From positions 646,001 through 710,000 of the forward strand of contig NZ_JAPCIA010000002.1 of NCBI RefSeq assembly GCF_026107375.2: a stretch of DNA of 64,000 bases, read 5' to 3'. The notes below the pieces were generated by a model, which worked only from the letters and a program-made list of their open reading frames with translations, did no database searches and was not told where the DNA came from. The translations under genes and the position numbers were made by a program. Origin of the DNA: Sphingomonas sp. BT-65 (GTDB lineage: Bacteria > Pseudomonadota > Alphaproteobacteria > Sphingomonadales > Sphingomonadaceae). Shown piece after piece: positions 7,039 to 17,500 of the stretch (positions within the stretch are counted from its first letter, which is position 1; the number at the start of each line of letters is the position of its first letter).

Positions 7039-9981
7039 TCAGAAGGTCAATCGCGTCCCAACAAAATAGGAGCGGCCAAAGACATCGTAGAAGCCCGAGA
7101 TCGTGTTCTGCGCCTGCGACCCCGACGTATTGTCCGGAACGATCGGAGGCTTGCGGTCGAACAGGTTGTTCACGCCCGCATAGAATTGCATTTGCTCGGC
7201 GACCGAGAAGCTCATCCGTATGTTGTGGTAGTCGGCGGCGGGAATCTTGGGGAACCCCGTCAAGAACGGGCTGGCTTCCGTCTTCGGGATGTACCGCATG
7301 CTGTAGGTGAGGTCGAAGGGCCCCGAACTGTACATCACGTTGCCGGTTGCCTGCCAGCGCAGGAAGCCCTGGTTCGAGGTGTCGCCGCCGGCGTAGCCGT
7401 CCAGCTTGGTGATGCTGCCGTCGGGCTGAGTCTGCTCAGCCTCGTCATAGATCGTCGACAGGACCTGCAGCGTCAGCCGGCTTGGCCCGCTGAACAACGC
7501 CATCCCCGGATCGAACGAATATCGCGCCTCGATATCGAAGCCCTTGACCCGAAACTCGCTGACGTTGAGCAACTGATCGTCGATCGCCGTCAGCGCCCAG
7601 TTGCCGGGGATCTCCGACCGCGGGCCACGCGTGATGTCGTCGCAGAATTGCCGGTCGGCAGTGTCGTAGCAGAGGTTGACCTTTGCCTGGCGCCCGACGG
7701 TGTTGATGAAGCCGCCGATCTTCACGTCGAACCGATCCACCGTCAGCGTAAAGCCCCGCAAGAACTGCGGCGCGAGAACCAACCCATAGGTCCAGGTATC
7801 GGCGCGTTCAGGCTCCAAATTGGGATTGCCGCCGATCGTCCCGGCCACATTCTGCTGAACGGACAGCGGCGGCGCATAGTCCGCCGGCACGCCATCGGCC
7901 GTGCAATTGGCCGCGCGCGTCGGATTGGCATTGCGATTCACCGCGCGGCACGGATCGTCGACCGAGCCGAAGGTCTGCCCGAGGCCGGTCAGCTCGCCGG
8001 GCGTCGGTGCGCGAACGGCGCGGGCGCGCACGCCGCGGAAACGGATGCCGGCAATGGGCTCCCACGTCCCGCCTAGTTTCCAAGTCTGATAGCTGTCGCC
8101 GCGGTTCGGATCGGAAATGCGGTAGCCGCCTTCGAACTCCAGATTCTTCGTGAACGACTCGTCCCGCAGGATCGGCACGATCAGCTCGCCAAAGGCTTCC
8201 TTGGTGCGGATCTCCACGAATTCATTATCGCCGATCTGGTTGCCGGTCGTCAGCCCGCGCTGGATCGATTCGTCGGTATCCTGGAACCCCGAGAAGGTGC
8301 GGTATTCCACGCCCAGCGCCACGCTGACCGGTCCGGCCGGCAGCGAAAAGGGCGAACCCGACACGAACGCGTTGAAATCGTGCAACGTGCTGATGCCGCT
8401 CTGCCCGGCCTTCACGACCAGATAGTCGATCTGATCCTGTGTGTAAGGCGCGAACGGATTGATCGGCACGCAGCCGGACGCCCGGGCGCCGGCGTCACTG
8501 CACCGATAGCTGCCGGGATTGGCGGGATCGGCCTCGACCCGAAGACCGTAGTAAAGCCGGTCGGTACCGACCAATCCGTCGGTCGAGCTGTTGAGCTCCG
8601 TCCGGCCGTAGACGTAGGACGCTTCCCAATTCCATTCGGAGTCGCCGATCGAGAACTCGCCCTTGAGGCCGGCCGCAGCTCGAATGGTGTTGCGCTCGTT
8701 CGTCGCGCCGCGCTTGCCGAACTCGGAGAAACGCTGCGACCAGTCGATGCCGTTCGCGATTTGCGCCGGCGTGAGCGCCGCACGCTGCGCCGGCGTCGTT
8801 GCGGCCAGGAAGAACGGGTTATCGACCGGTATCGTCACGGGCACACCGGGCACTCCGGGTTGGCCGCCGAACACGTTGGTCGTGCCCTGGAATGGTGCAG
8901 CCTCGATCGGGCCATCCGTCGATGAACGGCCGTAGTTGAATTCGGCAAAGGCGGTGACTGAATCGGTTATGGGATAGTCGGCCTCAGCCGCGAACATGAT
9001 GCGGCGGGTGGGGATCGCCAAAGTCCGTTCCGGATTGCGATTGAAGCCATCCCGCGCGAGGTTGAACGTCTGCAGCTGGCCGGTCGACAGGTTGCGGGTC
9101 AGGCTGCCCGAACCGATGAAGAACCGACCCCCCGGCACGACACCCGAATAGGGCGGCACGCCGGTCAGCCCGCCGTCCGGCGCGCGCACTGGGCCCTCGG
9201 CCGGATTGTTGTAGCGGATATCGGTATTGCAGATATAGGCATCGGCGCAGGACACCAAGCCTTCGTAAGTATATTGCAGCGTGAACAGCGCGTGCCCGCT
9301 GTCGCCCAGGCCGGTGCCGAACATCACATAGCCGTTCGGGTTCTCGTTATAGCCGCGCTCGGCGATGCCGTAGCTCGCTCCCGCCTGGAAACCGCGGAAG
9401 TCGCTCTTGGTGATGATGTTGACCACGCCGGCGACCGCGTCGGCGCCATAGACCGCAGAGGCACCGCCGGTAATGATCTCGATCCGGTCGATGTTCGCGG
9501 TCGGCAGGGTATTGAAATCGACTGCCGTGCTGAGCGGCGTGCCTCCGGGCACGCGGCGGCCGTTGATCAGCACCACGCTGCGGATCGGCGCCAGGTTCCT
9601 GAGGTTGGTCGTGTTGAGGCCGGAGGCAGTCGCCCCCGAGAATGACGAGGTGGTACGCCCGCCGCCGAACGCGGGGGCGAACTGTGGCAGCGATGTCGCG
9701 ATGTCGGCAATGTTCTCGAATCCCTGGCGGTTGAGCAGGGTGGAATCGACGACCAGGGTCGGCGTGCTGTTCTCGAGGTTGGGCCGCGCGATGCGCGATC
9801 CGGTGACGACGATTTCCTCGCTCCCGCTCCCGGCCGGTTGGCCATCGGGTGAGGAAGGCACGTCATCGGCCTGCGCCGGCGCGGCGGACATGTCCTGCGC
9901 GAATGCCGGCTGCGCCAGCGTTACGGCGATCGCGAGCAACGCGGCGCCGCTCAAGCCGCGGCGACAAAGGATCTTGGTCAT
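7039..9981 (-). CDS. TonB-dependent outer-membrane receptor
   Basis: This is a 980-residue receptor with a signal peptide (LAIAVTLAQPAFAQ), a TonB-box-like EEIVVTGSRI, a plug domain (LRNLAPIRSVVLINGRRVPGG, VYGADAVAGVVNIITKS) and a long beta-barrel ending in the aromatic YFVGTRLTF. The plug style is typical of the large sphingomonad receptor family for oligosaccharides or other organics. The start at 9981 is preceded by GGGAGGG at 6 nt, so the longer frame to 10038 is not needed. It lies directly downstream of, and on the same strand as, the LytS/LytT-type pair, which probably controls it. The substrate is unknown. Confidence 0.93.
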   Translation of the reverse strand: MTKILCRRGLSGAALLAIAVTLAQPAFAQDMSAAPAQADDVPSSPDGQPAGSGSEEIVVTGSRIARPNLENSTPTLVVDSTLLNRQGFENIADIATSLPQFAPAFGGGRTTSSFSGATASGLNTTNLRNLAPIRSVVLINGRRVPGGTPLSTAVDFNTLPTANIDRIEIITGGASAVYGADAVAGVVNIITKSDFRGFQAGASYGIAERGYNENPNGYVMFGTGLGDSGHALFTLQYTYEGLVSCADAYICNTDIRYNNPAEGPVRAPDGGLTGVPPYSGVVPGGRFFIGSGSLTRNLSTGQLQTFNLARDGFNRNPERTLAIPTRRIMFAAEADYPITDSVTAFAEFNYGRSSTDGPIEAAPFQGTTNVFGGQPGVPGVPVTIPVDNPFFLAATTPAQRAALTPAQIANGIDWSQRFSEFGKRGATNERNTIRAAAGLKGEFSIGDSEWNWEASYVYGRTELNSSTDGLVGTDRLYYGLRVEADPANPGSYRCSDAGARASGCVPINPFAPYTQDQIDYLVVKAGQSGISTLHDFNAFVSGSPFSLPAGPVSVALGVEYRTFSGFQDTDESIQRGLTTGNQIGDNEFVEIRTKEAFGELIVPILRDESFTKNLEFEGGYRISDPNRGDSYQTWKLGGTWEPIAGIRFRGVRARAVRAPTPGELTGLGQTFGSVDDPCRAVNRNANPTRAANCTADGVPADYAPPLSVQQNVAGTIGGNPNLEPERADTWTYGLVLAPQFLRGFTLTVDRFDVKIGGFINTVGRQAKVNLCYDTADRQFCDDITRGPRSEIPGNWALTAIDDQLLNVSEFRVKGFDIEARYSFDPGMALFSGPSRLTLQVLSTIYDEAEQTQPDGSITKLDGYAGGDTSNQGFLRWQATGNVMYSSGPFDLTYSMRYIPKTEASPFLTGFPKIPAADYHNIRMSFSVAEQMQFYAGVNNLFDRKPPIVPDNTSGSQAQNTISGFYDVFGRSYFVGTRLTF

Positions 9982-10148
9982 TCGGCCCTCCCTTTTTGCC
10001 CCGCCGGTAAATCGGTCTGCGGGCATTGGGCCGATCAAGACGACCGGTGGCCGGATCGAACAACGCCGTTGCGGGCCAGCCGGGCAGCGTGCCCGGTGAA
10101 CGTCGCGGCGCGCGGCGAACGTCGTAATTCGCGTGGCGAGCGTTGAAG

Positions 10149-10943
10149 TCAGCCGAGCTGGGCGCTGCGGATCATGTCGAGCAGGCCGCGGGCGTAGATC
10201 CGCCCCGCCTCAACGGTGCGGCCATCCGCGAGCACAGCCTGAACCCGGGATCCCGTCCGGATCACATCGATGATTTCGGTGCGCCGCACCAGCGCGCGCC
10301 GGTGAACGCGGATGAACTCGTCGACCGGCACCTGATCGGCAAAGGCGCGGATCGACATGCGGACCAGATAGGACCGGTCAGCGAGGTGAAGGCGAACATA
10401 GTCGTCTTCGCTGGTGACGAAGCGGATGTCGGCGATTGCGATCCGCGTCATCGTACCCCGGCTGCCGCGGACCCAGACTTCCCGCTCGCCGGGCACCTCC
10501 GCCGATCCGGGCGTCGCGCGCCGCAGATTCTCCACGACGGCGCGCAGCTCGGCAATGGTGGTCGCCGCGGCGCCGTCGGCCAACCGCGCCCGTGCGCGGT
10601 GCAGCGCGGCCCGCAAACGCGGAATCTCGATCGGCTTCAGGACGTAGTCCACCGCTGGCGTTTCGAACGCGCGCGCTGCGAAATGGTCGAACGCCGTCGC
10701 GAAGATGATCGCCGGGAAACGCGTTGCCTGCAGCCGGTCGACAAAGTCGAAGCCGGTACCATCGCGCATCTTGATATCGACGATGATGATATCGGGGCGG
10801 CATTCCGCGAAACGCGAGAGGCCCGTCCCGCAGCCATCCGCGTCGGCCACGTGAACGAAACCGGGCACCTCGGCGATGGCGAGTTCGAGCCGGCGCAGTG
10901 CCAGCGGCTCGTCATCGATGGTCATGACGGTGAGCGGGATCAT
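10149..10943 (-). CDS. LytTR-family response regulator
   Basis: The 264-residue protein has an N-terminal receiver domain (MTIDDEPLALRRLE, phosphoacceptor Asp in IIIVDIKM near 56, Lys in YVLKPIEI) and a C-terminal LytTR DNA-binding domain (about 165-262, IRFVTSEDDYVRLH, FIRVHRRALVRR). Its ATG overlaps the kinase stop in an ATGA arrangement, so the two are translationally coupled. LytTR regulators bind direct repeats upstream of their targets; the likely target here is the adjacent TonB receptor gene 167 nt downstream. Confidence 0.92.
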   Translation of the reverse strand: MIPLTVMTIDDEPLALRRLELAIAEVPGFVHVADADGCGTGLSRFAECRPDIIIVDIKMRDGTGFDFVDRLQATRFPAIIFATAFDHFAARAFETPAVDYVLKPIEIPRLRAALHRARARLADGAAATTIAELRAVVENLRRATPGSAEVPGEREVWVRGSRGTMTRIAIADIRFVTSEDDYVRLHLADRSYLVRMSIRAFADQVPVDEFIRVHRRALVRRTEIIDVIRTGSRVQAVLADGRTVEAGRIYARGLLDMIRSAQLG

Positions 10944-12040
10944 CGAAGGACGCTCAACGGCAACGAGACCACCGCGCGGAACGTGCCGTCGTCGAGCCGC
11001 CCGGCGGCGAGCCGGCCGCGCTCTCCGAAGAGCCGCGCCAGTCGGTCGCGGACATTGGCGAGCCCGACGCCGGCGCCGTCCGGCTCCGCCATGCCTCTTG
11101 ATTGGCCACCGCCGCCATTCTCGACAGTGACTTCCAACTGCTCTTCGTCAGCGCTGGCGGCGATCCGGATCCAGGTCGGCGGCGCCGAACGCGCGACACC
11201 GTGCTTGACAGCGTTCTCGACCAGCGGTTGGAGCGAAAGCGCCGGCAACCGCGCGTTGACGAGCGCTTCCGGGATCTGGAATTCGGCCGCCAGGTCGGGA
11301 AAGCGCTGCTGCTCGATCGCCAGATACTCGCGCTGAATCGCGACTTCCTGGCCCAATGTGATGTCGGATGTGGGATCGAGCGCGAGCGTATGCCGCAGAA
11401 AGCGCGCGAGCCGCGTCACGATCTGCTCCGCGTCGGCGATCCGGCCATCCAGCATGAGTGCGGAAACCGCGTTCAAGCTGTTGAACAGGAAATGGGGGTT
11501 GATCTGGTAGGCCAGCGCCTGGAGCTGTGCCTGTTGGGCAAGCACGCGCAGCTGACCGGCGCGGCGCTCCTTGGCTTCGGATTCGGCCGAATAATAGAGC
11601 GCAAAGTAGAAGCCGGCCCAGGCCAGGAAAAGCCAGGTGAATTGCATCACGCTGCCGATCGCGCTGGCCAGGTTCACCGCGGGCACGTGCACAGGCACGC
11701 CGAACGCCACCTCCATTCCGAAATAATTGGCCCAGGCGAACAGTTCGGCACAGACCGGCGCGACGATTACCAATGCGATCACGCGATCGCGAAAGCCGCG
11801 GTGGTGAAGGCGCCGCAGCAACAGGTGAATGAGAAGGCAGAAACCCATGCCCAGTGCGGTCAGCGCGATCCGCATCCCGACGATCGCCAGCGCGCGATCG
11901 GGCGCGCGCGACATGTCGCCCACCGCCAGCACGGCGAAACTGGAAATCCAGAATACCGCGCTCATCGCTACCAGGCCCCGAATAGGCGGCGAGGCAGCGG
12001 CGGGCAGTTCGTCGATGATTACAGGCGCGGGGCGGTCCAT
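10940..12040 (-). CDS. LytS/YehU-type sensor histidine kinase
   Basis: The product has 366 residues. The N-terminal part carries several membrane segments (VAMSAVFWISSFAVLAVG, IALTALGMGFCLLIHLLL, VIALVIVAPVCAELFAW, FTWLFLAWAGFYFALYY). The His_kinase domain has the phosphoacceptor motif NPHFLFNSLNAVS, then LVENAVKHG and a glycine-rich ATP site (GVGLANVRDRL). No separate sensory domain is visible, so sensing is probably by the membrane part. I chose the ATG at 12040 (MDRPAPVIID) over the longer frame, whose N-terminus looks untranslated. It overlaps the response regulator start by 4 nt. Confidence 0.9.
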   Translation of the reverse strand: MDRPAPVIIDELPAAASPPIRGLVAMSAVFWISSFAVLAVGDMSRAPDRALAIVGMRIALTALGMGFCLLIHLLLRRLHHRGFRDRVIALVIVAPVCAELFAWANYFGMEVAFGVPVHVPAVNLASAIGSVMQFTWLFLAWAGFYFALYYSAESEAKERRAGQLRVLAQQAQLQALAYQINPHFLFNSLNAVSALMLDGRIADAEQIVTRLARFLRHTLALDPTSDITLGQEVAIQREYLAIEQQRFPDLAAEFQIPEALVNARLPALSLQPLVENAVKHGVARSAPPTWIRIAASADEEQLEVTVENGGGGQSRGMAEPDGAGVGLANVRDRLARLFGERGRLAAGRLDDGTFRAVVSLPLSVLR

Positions 12041-12195
12041 CACATTCTGAGACCTCAGTTGGGCCGCTATGCCAGCGCGCGCACCCGAAGTCACGGACGT
12101 TGCACCGCAGGAATTGGACGTTCGCCCGCACCTCGAATGTCCTATCGCGAGGCGCCGGGCACAATCGCACAACTTGAACGGGGGAGGATATATTG

Positions 12196-12663
12196 GTGCC
12201 ACTCAAGCAGCTGTCGGTCGCGGTGCTCGTTTGCGGGACATTGGACATCGGCTATGCGATCGTCACGACCCTTCTGAAGGGCGGGACCGCCGGGATGGTC
12301 CTGCGCGGCGTGGCGTCAGGCCCGTTTGGGGATGCAGCCAGCAGGTGGGGCGCGGGCGGCGCGCTTCTCGGCTTGGGCGTGCATTTCGCGATAATGATCG
12401 TGATGGTCGCGGCCTATTTCATGCTGGCCGCCAATCGAAAATTGGACGCGGTGCCGCCATGGGTGGCAGGGACTGGTTACGGCCTGGCGCTCTACGCCCT
12501 CATGTATCTGATCGTACTGCCGTCGCGCTGGCCGACGATCTATCCGCTGACCGGTCCGGCCGAGATCGCTATTTCCCTTTTCCCTCACATCGCATTCGTC
12601 GGAATCCCGCTGGCGCTTATCGCGTCTCACCCAATCGCCATCACCAAGAAGCTTGACGGCTAG
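12196..12663 (+). CDS. Four-helix membrane protein of unknown function
   Basis: This is a 155-residue hydrophobic protein with four predicted helices (LSVAVLVCGTLDIGYAIV, LLGLGVHFAIMIVMVAAYF, GTGYGLALYALMYLIVL, PHIAFVGIPLALIA). A GGAGGA lies 6 nt before the GTG at 12196, which is better placed than for the TTG at 12193. It is divergent from the histidine kinase gene. No function can be assigned. Confidence 0.72.
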   Translation: MPLKQLSVAVLVCGTLDIGYAIVTTLLKGGTAGMVLRGVASGPFGDAASRWGAGGALLGLGVHFAIMIVMVAAYFMLAANRKLDAVPPWVAGTGYGLALYALMYLIVLPSRWPTIYPLTGPAEIAISLFPHIAFVGIPLALIASHPIAITKKLDG

Positions 12664-12691
12664 ATCGGATAACCTGACCGATCGCTCCCAA

Positions 12692-12830
12692 TGAACGACA
12701 GCTTTCGGGATCAATCGGGCGCTGATTGACCGATCGGAATGAGGGCGCATTCCTGACGGGCAGCTAACGCCGAAACCGGTCCGGCCGAATGTGGGGCCGG
12801 TTACGGCCCGTCAGCTTTCACTAGATGAGG
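12692..12830. repeat. Dispersed intergenic repeat, copy 2
   Basis: The copy holds TGAACGACAGCTTTCGGGA, a degenerate GACCGATCGGAATGAGGGCGC and then an imperfect hairpin near 12776-12802. It fills most of the 273-nt gap between the membrane protein and the convergent PhoD gene; I see no gene there. Confidence 0.7.
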
Positions 12831-12936
12831 CTGCCATAGCTGATAGACGGACGCCCCGCCCGCATCGATGTGCCAAAGTGGAAGTGTTGTAGCGCCACTG
12901 AGAGAGGCGCCCGCGGTGTACGTTACCATAATCCAG

Positions 12937-14532
12937 TCAGGCTCGATGCAATTCAGCCCTGTCGGGCATGACGGCGAAGCGCGCCAGAGTGCGCAGCGTC
13001 CCGCCGGGGCTCTGGATGCGGTCGAGCACCTTCACGTCGGTACGCCACTCCTTCGGCGTGAGATCGTAGGTGTGGTATCCGCGCTGATTGTTGAGCAGCG
13101 ACACGTTTGGGCTGGCATCGAGCAGGGCCCGATGCCGCGGGATCACGCCGGGACTGCCGTCTCCACCGGAAGTGATCGAGGTCGCGAGGAACTCGGTCGC
13201 GGCCGCCGGTCCGTTCGGTTCCTGATCGCGTAGCGGCACGGTGCCGATCGCGTTGATGTGCGCGTCGCCAGTGGCGATGACGACGTTGCTTAGCTTGCGG
13301 TCGGTAATCGCCTTGACCAGCCGTGCGCGCGACGCCGCATAGCCACTCCAGCTGTCCTCGCCCGGGCGCATCTGCCGCTCGTCGTTCGCACCCTTCGTGT
13401 AGAGCGGCATGACGAAAACCTGCTGGGCGATGAGGTTCCAACGCGCCGAATTGCTCAGGCCCTCGCCGAGCCAGGCTTCCTGGGCTGGGCCAAGCATGGT
13501 CGTGTCCGGCCCGACCTCGGCACGGCACGCCTTCTGGTTCAGCTTGGCGCAAAGCTGATCGGTGCGATAGCTGCGCGTGTCGAGCACGTGCATGCGGAGC
13601 AGCCGACCATAATCGAGCCGGCGGTACATGGCGAAGGCACCGGGCTGCGGCATCTGCGCGCGGCGCACGGGCATGTTCTCATACCATGCCTGCATTGCGG
13701 CGAGGCGGCGCAACAGAAAGGCTTCGGGCGGCGTGCCGTTCTGATCCCAGATCCCCGCCCAGTTGTTCTCGACCTCATGGTCGTCGAAAGAGCTGATGAA
13801 CGCGGCCGAGGCGTGCGCGGCCTGAAGATGCGAGTCGCTCTTATATTGGGCGTAGCGGCGTCGATAATCGTCGACCGTGTAGATCTCGTCGCCGAAGTGC
13901 GAGCGATCGACGACATTGCCTGCTGCGTCCTTTATGAGCAGATGCTCGGGAGCCGGGTGGCCTGCGGTCTCGTAGATATAATCCCCGTAATGGAAGACGG
14001 CGTCGAGATCGTCCTCGAGGCTCAAGTGGCGCCACGCCTCGTACCAGCCGTGCGGATATGCTTGGCAGCCCGCGACAGCGAGCCGGACGCGATCGACGGC
14101 GCCGCCCGCCGCCGGCGCGGTGCGGGCCCGCCCGACCGGGCTCGCCTGCGCGCTCTCCACCAGGAAGCGATACCAATAAGGCCGGTGCGGCTTGAGCCCG
14201 CCGATCTCGACATGGACCGAATGCCCGAGCTCCGGCCGCGCTACCGCCTCGCCCGACTGAACGATGCGCGCGAAGCGCTCGTCCTCGGCCACCTCCCAGC
14301 GTACCGCCACGGCGGCCATCGGCATGCCGCCATGTTCCTCCAGCGGCTTGGGAGCGAGCCGCGTCCAGATCACGAAACCATCCGGCAGCGGATCGCCCGA
14401 GGCGACTCCGAGCGAGAAGGGATAGGCAGTGAACTTGGGCGCGGCCCAGGCGACGTGGCCGAAGCCGGAGAACAGCGCCAGTCCGCCGGCACCGGCCAGC
14501 AGCTTGCGGCGATCGAGCACGGGCATCTTCAT
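12937..14532 (-). CDS. phoD: PhoD-like alkaline phosphatase / phosphodiesterase, Tat-exported
   Basis: The 531-residue protein starts with a Tat-type leader (DRRKLLAGAGGLALFSG). It carries PhoD hallmarks: an N-terminal beta-sandwich (FSLGVASGDPLPDGFVIWTRL), then metal-site motifs VAGCQAYPHGWYEAW, FHYGDYIYE, SSFDDHEVENNW and IATGDAHINAIG. PhoD enzymes hydrolyse phosphomono- and diesters using iron and calcium in the periplasm. I start it at the ATG at 14532, 5 nt after GGAGAG. It lies 22 nt after the STN-type TonB receptor gene on the same strand, so uptake and hydrolysis of a phosphoester are probably coupled. Confidence 0.92.
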   Translation of the reverse strand: MKMPVLDRRKLLAGAGGLALFSGFGHVAWAAPKFTAYPFSLGVASGDPLPDGFVIWTRLAPKPLEEHGGMPMAAVAVRWEVAEDERFARIVQSGEAVARPELGHSVHVEIGGLKPHRPYWYRFLVESAQASPVGRARTAPAAGGAVDRVRLAVAGCQAYPHGWYEAWRHLSLEDDLDAVFHYGDYIYETAGHPAPEHLLIKDAAGNVVDRSHFGDEIYTVDDYRRRYAQYKSDSHLQAAHASAAFISSFDDHEVENNWAGIWDQNGTPPEAFLLRRLAAMQAWYENMPVRRAQMPQPGAFAMYRRLDYGRLLRMHVLDTRSYRTDQLCAKLNQKACRAEVGPDTTMLGPAQEAWLGEGLSNSARWNLIAQQVFVMPLYTKGANDERQMRPGEDSWSGYAASRARLVKAITDRKLSNVVIATGDAHINAIGTVPLRDQEPNGPAAATEFLATSITSGGDGSPGVIPRHRALLDASPNVSLLNNQRGYHTYDLTPKEWRTDVKVLDRIQSPGGTLRTLARFAVMPDRAELHRA

Positions 14533-14554
14533 TATCACTCTCCGTCAGGGAGGA

Positions 14555-17500
14555 TCAGAAGCGCGCGCGCAGGCCGAAGGTCCCGCTGCGCCCATAGTGA
14601 TGGAAGACCGCGCTGTGATCGACGCCGCCACCGCCGGTCGCAAGCGAGCCGGGGACGATGACGTTGCTCGGCCTGTTGAGGAGATTGCGGATCGAGAAGA
14701 ACGTTTCCACGCGGCGTCCAAGCTGGACGCTGCCAGAGAGGCTCATATCGACATATTCCGTGTACCAGGAAGGCGTGGTGCTGCGGTATTTCTCGCCGGT
14801 CCAGGCGGTGTTGAGGAACAGCCGCACCGGCCCTTTGCGATAGGACAGCGACAGCGAGCCCATCTTGTCCGCGACGCGCACGATCGGGATGTCGGGATCG
14901 TTGATGTTGAGCGAGCCGCGGATCGAGAGTCCGTCGAACGGTGATGGCAGATAGTCCATCGCGTGGTTGAACTCGAACTCCCAGCCGCGGATGTTGATCG
15001 CCTCCCCGCTCACCGTGGTGGTGGTGCGGAAGGTGTAGCCGGCATATTCCTCGCCGGTGTAGCCGAACTCCTGGGCCGTCAGGTCCATGGTCTGGAACAG
15101 GCCTTTCACCTTGTTCTGGTAATAGTTGATCGCGATCATGCCGACCGGCTCGAAATAATGGGCGAGCCGGGCAGAGAAATTGTCCGAAATCTCTGGCTTC
15201 AATCCGGGATTGGGCGCTCGCACGATCATGTTGATGTCGTCGACCGACCAGATGCCCGTCAGCGTTCCCACTTCCGGCCGGCGGATCGTGCGGCTGTAGC
15301 CGAGCTGGAGCTGGGTACTACGGCCGAACTCATATTTGAATGAGGCGCTCGGGAAGAAATTGTCGTAGCTGCCCGTGCGCTCGGTGCGCGGGCGCGACAG
15401 ATATTGATATTCGAGCCCCGGGATGGTGGTTGCGCGGCCGGTGGACGCGGACACGGGGAAGCCGGCCGCCGTTACTTCCTCGGGCGAGAGCGGATCGGCC
15501 TCGAGCGCCGTCGTCTGCGTCTGCTCCCAGCGGAGCCCCGCGCGCAGCTTCAGCCTGTGCGTCAGCTCCGCGGTGGCCATCGAATAGAGTGCCGTGGTCT
15601 TCTCGCCGAAGTCCCGATTGTTGCCGACATGGATATTGTACCATTCGGTTGGCGTCGTCGCCGAAGTCGCAGTCCAATATTCTGGATGCTCGCGATAGAG
15701 ATCGAGCATCCTGTACGTGTCCGGCGTGTACAGACTCGTGCCGCCGTTCAGCGTGCGGATGTTGATGCCGGTGTCGGCGAACGACACCTGCTTCGTGCTT
15801 TCGAGCTGCTGCAGCAACTGGCTGGCGGGCAGGCTGCCCACATAGCGGAACCGGGCGAGATCGGTGGTATCCCGGTACAACCAGTCCGACTCCCGAATCT
15901 TGAACCCGGACTTGAAGGTGATCGGCACCGAGCCGGCATCGATCTGGAAGGCCAGGTTGAACGCCGCGCCCTTTTCGGTGCGCTTGGCATAGGGGCCGTT
16001 GTTGGTCCTGAGGACGAAGGTGGCGGGCGCGGTCCAGCTCGCCGCATCGCCCCAGTCGCCGCCGCTCAACTGCTGGATCTGCCACGCCTGCCCGTGAGAA
16101 TTGCCGGGCTCGCGCTGTGCCGAGAAGTTGCCGCGGGCCGTGATCGCGCTGGTCGTATAGGCCGAATCCGCCTCGCCCTGCGGATCATAGGTGCTGATCG
16201 AGTCCGAGTAATAGAGATTGCCGTCGAGCGAGACGCGCCCCTTTTCCCAGGTGAAGCTCGGGACGATCGTCTTGCCGCCGCCGGTCTTGTAGTTGAGCGT
16301 GTTCTGGACCGAGAGCGTGTTGGCCGTTGCCGCCTGCTGCGTGGTGATATCGTAGAGGGGATCGCCGGTGACACCGCGCGTGCGTGCGCCAGTGGTGAAA
16401 GTATAGGCGGTGCTGCCGGCCCAGGTGTCCGACTCGTTGTAGATGCCTGCCAGGGACAGGACCAGGCTGTCGGTCGCCTTGAAATCGAGGTTGAGCGATA
16501 CGGAAAGCCGCTTGATCTCGCGCGTTTCGTGCTGGGTCTCGATCGACGAGATGGCGATCGGATCGGGGCTGATCGCTGTGGGCACATAGCTGCGCCCCAG
16601 AGTGGTCTGCTCCTTTTCGACATAGAGGGTCGACTGGCTCACCGCGGCCACCACGCCCAGGCGCCGGCCGAAGAACGAGTCCGAATATTCGAACTGCCAG
16701 TTGGGAAGAAAGCGCTTGCCGCCATAGCCGCCGTCGCCCGGGCCGGTCCGGTCGGCATCGTCCCACATGTCCGCATGGGTGCTGGCGCTGATCTGCGCGG
16801 TGATGCGGCGGCCCTTGCGATCGAACGCGCGCTTGGTCTTGATGTTGATTGTGCCCGCCGGCGCATTGGCGTCCACGTCGGCGCTGATCGTCTTGGAGAT
16901 CTCGATCGAATCGATCGCGCTCAGCGAGAGCTGCTCGAAGCTGAAGCCGCGCGAGCCGTCCGCGCCGGCGCTGGCATCGACGCCCGCGAGGCTCACGCCG
17001 TTGAGCGTCACGCCGGTATAGGCGGCCGGAAGTCCGCGGAGCTGAATGTTGCGCACCGTGCCGTCGCCATCGCCGCCGGCGTCGGTGTCGACGCCGGGCA
17101 TGAACTTGATGAACTCGCCCGGATTGCCGTCGGCGATGTCGCCATAGGATTCGGCCGACAGGCTGTTCTTGATGTCCATCGACTGGCGCTGGTTCATGAT
17201 CGCGCGCGCGTCGCCCTCGAGGACGCCGACGACCACGATCTCGGTATCGGCCGGGGCGTCCGCCTCGATGCCATGACCAAGCGCGAAGTCCTGCCGCATG
17301 GTCTGCCCGCCCGCAATCCGGAGGCTAGCGCGCTGCGGCGCATAACCGGTGTAACGCACCACGATTTCGGCCGTGCCCGCGGGCACGTCGACCAGTCGAT
17401 ATTCGCCGCTTTGGCCGGAAGTGACGGTGCGCCGGCCCCCGTCCTCGGCGACCAGCTCCACGATCGCGTCGCGCAGATATTCCCCGGTGGCGGGATCGAG